NCBI RefSeq assembly: GCF_018613835.1
Contig: NZ_JAGGPM010000016.1
Span: 53,968-117,967 of the forward strand
Direction: 5' to 3'
From: Arthrobacter sp. ISL-5
GTDB lineage: Bacteria > Actinomycetota > Actinomycetes > Actinomycetales > Micrococcaceae
DNA length: 64,000 nucleotides
Shown here piece by piece: positions 60,574-64,000 of this stretch. Positions within the stretch are counted from its first letter, which is position 1. Each line of letters opens with the position of its first letter. The notes below the pieces were generated by a model. That model was not told where the DNA came from. It did no database searches and saw only the letters and a program-made list of their open reading frames with translations. The position numbers were made by a program, and so were the translations under genes.

Positions 60574-62798
60574 CAGCGTCCTTCCAGCTTTGAGTCGCGT
60601 TCAGCCAGCTTGGCGTCGCGTTCAGCCAATTTGGCAAACATATCGTTGTAAGCAGTGAGATCGGCGTCGTTATTCCTGTCCGCGGCCCGATCGGTGCGGC
60701 GGGTCTCGCGTTCATCGGACCTGGACCACATGATGGCGACGCCGATTGCCACCAGCAGCGTTGGCACTTCGCCGATGCCCCAGGCCACGGCTCCGCCCAT
60801 TTGCTGGTCCAGGAGCGCGGACGGGCCCCAAGTCCGGCCCAGATTGCCGAAGTAGTCGGCGGCGAGCAGGTTGGTGCCGCCCATGATGGCCACGCCGAAG
60901 AAGGCGTGGAAGCCCATCGTCGCCAGCAGCAGTACGAGCCGCAGCGGGAACGGAGCCCGGCGCGGCAGCGGGTCGGTGCCGATCATGCTGAGCACGAAGA
61001 TGTACCCGGTCAGCGCGAAGTGCAGGTTCATCAGCTCGTGGCCCACGTGCTCGCGCATGGCGAAGCCGAACGCATCGGAGTAGTAGAACAGCACGATCGA
61101 ACCGGCGAAGTTGGCCGCGGCGAACAGCGGGTGCGTGACCAGCTGGGAGAACTTCGAGTGCACAAAGAGCAGCAGCCACTCGCGGAGTCCGCGGGACCCG
61201 TCGGTCCTGGCCGGAAGCGCGCGCAGGGCGAGCGTCACCGGAGCGCCGAGAACCAGGAAGATCGGCGCCACCATGGTCAGCGCCATGTGGTCCACCATGT
61301 GCGCTGAAAACAGCACGCGCCCATAGACCGACGGCGGCCCGGAGGTTACGTACGTCAGCACCAGCAGCCCGATCACCCAGTTGATGGACCTGAACCATGG
61401 CCACTTGTCCCCGCGGGCACGGACCTTGGCCACACCGAGGAGGTAGGACACCAGCCCGAAGAGGGCCACGGCGAGCCACAGCCAGTCCAGGCGCCACTCG
61501 GAGAGCCACCGTTCCGGCGTCAGCTCCGGGGGCAGCTCGTAGCCGGACAGGATGAAGGCCGGAGAGGCGTCCGGAGCGTATGAGGTCGGCTCGGGCGGCG
61601 CGGAGCGGCCGAGGGCCACCGCGATACCGGAGGTGGCCCCCATGATGAGCAGCTCCACGAGAACCAGCTGCCACAGCACCCGGCGCGAGGACAAGGCCGA
61701 GCCCTTGCGTCCCAGCTGCGGAATGACCCACTGCCTGTGCATGAAGCCGATGCCGCCGAGCACCAGCGTGGCCGCAGACTTCGCCAGGATCAGCTGGCCG
61801 TAGGGCGAGCCGAAGAGGTCGGCCCAGCTGGTCACGCGCACGCTGGCATTGATCACGCCCGAGGCCAAGACCAGTACGAACGCGAAACCTGCAAGCGAGG
61901 AGAAACGCCGGAGCGTCGGCTCGGTGATGTCTGCGGGGCCGCCGGCCTGGGCGGCCCATGCGGCCTGGGGGGACCGGGCGGCCTGGGTGGCTAGGTTGGC
62001 CTGGGCGGCCTGGTTGGGCGACGACGGGTTGCGCGTGCCGGCCACGATGCCGGAGAGCATCGCGAGCATGATGATGCCGCCGACCCAGGCGCTGACGCCC
62101 ACCAGGTGCAGGCCGAGCGAGTTGATGGCGCCCTCGTGGTCATCCGAGCTTGAGGAGTGGCCGATCAGCGCAGTCGGAACGAGGCCGATCAGCGCCAGCA
62201 CCAGGGTTAGCGCCAGGCCTGTCAGGGAACGCACACCGAACAGGGCGGTGGTGACGACGGCGGCGATGATGGTGACGGCAAGCCAGGCCCGGCCTGTTTC
62301 AATGTCGGTCATGAAGTAGACCAGGGCACGGGTAAATTCGGCGTCCCCGGAAATACCCTGCCCAGCCACGTCCGAGTAGGTCAGCACCAGCACGGCGATC
62401 GCTGACAGCGTCCACGCCACACCGGCGGCCGCTGCTATGGCAAGGGCGCGGGTGAAGGCCGGGTGCTCGGGAGCGTCATGGTCCTTGGTCCGCGAGCCGC
62501 CAAGCTTCCAGGGCAGGATGCCCGCAGCGAATATGAGCCCGCCAATCACTGTGGCCAGCGAGATGTTGTGGATTGCCTTGCTGACAGGGAGGCCCCAGCG
62601 CACCATGGCTCCGGGGTCGGACACCTCGCGGGCCGCCGCGGCACCGGAGAACAGCAGGGCGGCCGCCAACCCTAGGAAGAGCGCAGCCAAGCCAGCCAAC
62701 TGCCAGGGCCGCGGAATACCGAGGGCGGCATCCGCCTGGCTCTGCGCTCCGGGACCGGGCGCAGGCTGGGGGATACGGGATTTTGCTGCTGAGGGCAC
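60573..62798 (-). CDS. CopD copper-transport / CtaG cytochrome c oxidase assembly fusion
   Basis: 741 residues, mainly membrane, GTG start at 62798. Residues about 35-400 are a CopD-like domain (AIHNISLATVIGGLIFAAGI, LGLHLVGVSAWVGGIIMLAM, KSAATLVLGGIGFMHRQWVI). Residues about 430-690 are a CtaG (caa3-assembly) domain with SVYGRVLFSAHMVDHMALTM and MREHVGHELMNLHFALTGYI, whose histidines and methionines may bind copper. A charged tail ends the protein. Likely delivers Cu to the terminal oxidase. GACAAT six bases before the GTG could be its -10. Confidence 0.92.
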   Translation of the reverse strand: MPSAAKSRIPQPAPGPGAQSQADAALGIPRPWQLAGLAALFLGLAAALLFSGAAAAREVSDPGAMVRWGLPVSKAIHNISLATVIGGLIFAAGILPWKLGGSRTKDHDAPEHPAFTRALAIAAAAGVAWTLSAIAVLVLTYSDVAGQGISGDAEFTRALVYFMTDIETGRAWLAVTIIAAVVTTALFGVRSLTGLALTLVLALIGLVPTALIGHSSSSDDHEGAINSLGLHLVGVSAWVGGIIMLAMLSGIVAGTRNPSSPNQAAQANLATQAARSPQAAWAAQAGGPADITEPTLRRFSSLAGFAFVLVLASGVINASVRVTSWADLFGSPYGQLILAKSAATLVLGGIGFMHRQWVIPQLGRKGSALSSRRVLWQLVLVELLIMGATSGIAVALGRSAPPEPTSYAPDASPAFILSGYELPPELTPERWLSEWRLDWLWLAVALFGLVSYLLGVAKVRARGDKWPWFRSINWVIGLLVLTYVTSGPPSVYGRVLFSAHMVDHMALTMVAPIFLVLGAPVTLALRALPARTDGSRGLREWLLLFVHSKFSQLVTHPLFAAANFAGSIVLFYYSDAFGFAMREHVGHELMNLHFALTGYIFVLSMIGTDPLPRRAPFPLRLVLLLATMGFHAFFGVAIMGGTNLLAADYFGNLGRTWGPSALLDQQMGGAVAWGIGEVPTLLVAIGVAIMWSRSDERETRRTDRAADRNNDADLTAYNDMFAKLAERDAKLAERDSKLEGR

Positions 62799-62851
62799 TT
62801 ATCCATTGTCCGCTACCGCTGCCTGCGCAGCGAATCGGAGCTTAAAAGCAG

Positions 62852-62883
62852 GCGGAGCGGCAACCGTAAGGTCGCCGCTCCGC
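62852..62883 (-). terminator. Intrinsic terminator of the HU gene
   Basis: GCGGAGCGGC at 62852-62861 pairs with GCCGCTCCGC at 62874-62883 (10-bp perfect stem), followed on the minus strand by CTGCTTTTAAGC. Confidence 0.85.
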
Positions 62884-62900
62884 GGGAGCTGTCGAGAAGA

Positions 62901-63188
62901 CTACTTCTTGTTGGAGACAGCAGCCTTCAGCTTGGAGCCAGCGGTCAGCTTGACGCTGTGGCCAGCTGCGATCTGGATGGTCTCGCCGGTCTGCGGGTTG
63001 CGGCCAGTGCGGGCGGCGCGGTCGGTGCGCTCGACTGCGAGCCAGCCCGGGATGGTGATCTTCTCGCCGGAGGCGACGGAAGATTCGAAAACCTCGAACA
63101 GTGCATCGAGCACGGAGTTGACGGCTGCCTGGCTGGTGCCGGCCTTGCCTGCTACCTCTGCAACAAGTTCACTACGGTTCTTAGCCAT
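62901..63188 (-). CDS. HU-family DNA-binding protein
   Basis: 95 residues, standard HU length without the long lysine-rich tail of mycobacterial HupB. MAKNRSELVAEVAGKAGTSQ and AVNSVLDALFEVFESSVASG form the dimer core; the DNA-binding arm is GWLAVERTDRAARTGRNPQT, with the Arg-Asn-Pro tip. AGGAGG lies before the ATG. A clear terminator follows. Nucleoid-associated; some HU genes are clustered with rRNA operons. Confidence 0.96.
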   Translation of the reverse strand: MAKNRSELVAEVAGKAGTSQAAVNSVLDALFEVFESSVASGEKITIPGWLAVERTDRAARTGRNPQTGETIQIAAGHSVKLTAGSKLKAAVSNKK

Positions 63189-63455
63189 TTATGTCCTCCT
63201 GGACGCTTTGGATTTCTGGAGCCTGCACACGGCATGCGTACAAGCCACTGTTCGAAAACTTACCAGCTTGCACCCGTGAGGGGGACAAATTCCGCGTGTT
63301 TCCGCGACTTTTTGACCTAAATCACCGGAATTTCGCGGGTTTTCCCCCGAATTCCGCCCACAGCGGACGATGTTAAGGCCCGCTGCGGTGGCACCTGGCT
63401 GTGGGGGGGCACGACGGCGGCCGGCCCGGTTTTGGGCGTGCGACACGGGAGGGCG

Positions 63456-63479
63456 CTGGTTGAGCTTGGCCGAAACCCT
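63456..63479. repeat. Dispersed GGTTGAGC-type repeat (second copy)
   Basis: GCTGGTTGAGCTTGGCCGAA followed by ACCC, related to the copy at 16109-16132, sits right at the left edge of the family-B array. Confidence 0.4.
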
Positions 63480-63815
63480 CTCTCTCACCTTACGCACTTT
63501 CCCACGGCGACGCTCTCTCACTTCCTGCCGGTTCATCACGGACGCTCTCTCACTTCCCGCGGGATAATCGCGGACGCTCTCTCGGTTTGGCCGGTGACGA
63601 CGGCGGCGCGTTGGCGTGGGGTGCCCGGCCGGCGCCGGGGGAGGTGAGAGAGCGTGCCGTCCTGCGCGACGGGTGGTGAGAGAGCGTCCGGTCCTACGCG
63701 GCAGGATGTGAGAGAGCGTGCGGTCCTGCGCGACGGGTGGTGAGAGAGCGTGAGGTCCTGCGCGGCAGGTAGTGAGAGAGCGTCACGCCAGAACCCGCGG
63801 GTGGTGGGAGAGCGT
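63477..63815. repeat. Family-B array: 32-bp-period repeats in inverted arms (copy 2)
   Basis: Left arm: ACGCTCTCTCAC or variant at 63477, 63510, 63542 and 63574. Right arm: GTGAGAGAGCGT at 63644, 63676, 63708, 63740 and 63772 and the variant GTGGGAGAGCGT at 63804. Steps in the right arm are exactly 32 bp each; the left arm steps are 33, 32 and 32. The 20-bp segments between alternate between two related types in the right arm (CCTGCGCGACGGGTG and CCTxCGCGGCAGGxx). A GC-rich linker at 63586-63643 separates the arms. Confidence 0.93.
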
Positions 63816-63840
63816 GTGGTGGTTGGGGGTTTAAATGCGG

Positions 63841-63872
63841 GAGAGCCCCAACCATGACTGGTTGGGGCTCTC
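63841..63872 (-). terminator. rRNA operon terminator
   Basis: GAGAGCCCCAACC at 63841-63853 and GGTTGGGGCTCTC at 63860-63872, a perfect 13-bp stem with loop ATGACT, sit about 12 bp past the 5S rRNA 3' end on the minus strand. Confidence 0.92.
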
Positions 63873-63883
63873 GACCGTTTAAT

Positions 63884-64000
63884 GGTTGTCCGGCGGTGAC
63901 CTACTCTCCCACACCCTCCCGGGTGCAGTACCATCGGCGCTGTGGGTCTTAGCTTCCGGGTTCGGAATGGGACCGGGCGTTTCCCCCACGCTATGACAAC
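63884..64000 (-). rRNA. rrf: 5S ribosomal RNA (5' end at or just beyond the window edge)
   Basis: The minus strand reads GTTGTCATAGCGTGGGGGAA, CGCCCGGTCCCATTCCGAAC, CCGGAAGCTAAGACCCACAG, CGATGGTACTGCACCCGGGA and GAGAGTAGGTCACCGCCGGA to CAACC. These are the canonical 5S elements, including CCATTCCGAAC and GATGGTACTGC. The first helix pairs GTTGTC with GACAAC. 23S and 16S genes should lie just outside the window. Confidence 0.96.

Larger units (their letters stand above)
63189..63883. other. 695-bp region between HU gene and 5S rRNA
   Basis: Contains the HU promoter side (AT-richer to about 63360), the family-B array at 63477-63815 and the rRNA terminator at 63841-63872. No coding frame is credible: the apparent frames run through the 32-bp repeats, whose period is not a multiple of three. 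Confidence 0.75.

Noticed and set aside
63477..63815. CRISPR array
   Set aside because: The conserved part is only 12 bp, the spacers are partly conserved and related to each other, orientation flips midway and no cas genes are present.

Overview
The window looks like a chromosomal segment of a high-GC actinobacterium of the Micrococcaceae (Arthrobacter / Pseudarthrobacter type). The evidence is the GC-rich codon use, the proteins (PutA, an Mnh/Mrp antiporter, a helix-turn-helix MurA-like protein, a CopD-CtaG fusion, a CAP/FG-GAP secreted protein), actinobacterial riboswitches, and many genes whose -10 box lies 6-7 nt before the start codon (apparent leaderless transcription). Taxonomy is inferred from this reading, not from a search.

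Layout. 1-3.3 kb: sulfur block, with a flavin monooxygenase cut by the window edge, divergent from a SAM-riboswitch-led DUF1737 / rhodanese / metZ operon. 3.3-7 kb: an iron-box-controlled adenylation / carrier / membrane acyltransferase fusion, convergent with an Asp/Glu-racemase-like gene. 7-11.8 kb: a carboxylate-amine ligase bracketed by intergenic repeats, the HTH-MurA fusion, a secreted glycosidase-like protein and a GNAT enzyme. 11.9-15.1 kb: TPP-riboswitch thiamine ECF transporter (YkoE, ATPase, EcfT). 15.2-17.7 kb: small genes, an XRE/DUF2975 pair and a decayed gene. 17.7-24.2 kb: six-gene Mnh antiporter operon. 24.4-27.5 kb: MFS transporter and a KhtTU-type K+/H+ antiporter. 27.6-29.0 kb: complete IS481-family element.

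29-36.8 kb: dcd, CAP/FG-GAP secreted protein, SRPBCC protein, tRNA-Gly(CCC), a small basic protein overlapping a carboxyethylornithine-synthase-like gene, MFS plus LysR, and a zinc-ribbon-like protein. 36.9-43.4 kb: putA, an amino-acid permease and a LysR gene, with a shared upstream element suggesting co-regulation. 43.4-48.8 kb: panD, AEC transporter, sarcosine/N-methyltryptophan oxidase, and a trehalose-phosphatase/GH15 fusion with a degenerate phosphatase motif. 49-54.3 kb: secreted beta-helix and PxKF repeat proteins with an LLM oxidoreductase between them. 54.6-63.2 kb: HerA-like ATPase, a membrane-anchored hypothetical protein, an AbiEi/DUF559-like protein, thioredoxin-NHL, CopD-CtaG and HU. 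The right edge holds a 5S rRNA on the minus strand with its terminator, so an rRNA operon enters from beyond 64 kb.

The most unusual things are non-coding or architectural: two intergenic arrays with a strict 32-bp period and inverted arms (40.57-40.79 kb and 63.48-63.82 kb); a second dispersed repeat family; the iron-regulated single-protein activation/transfer system at 3.7 kb; and several enzymes with altered catalytic residues.
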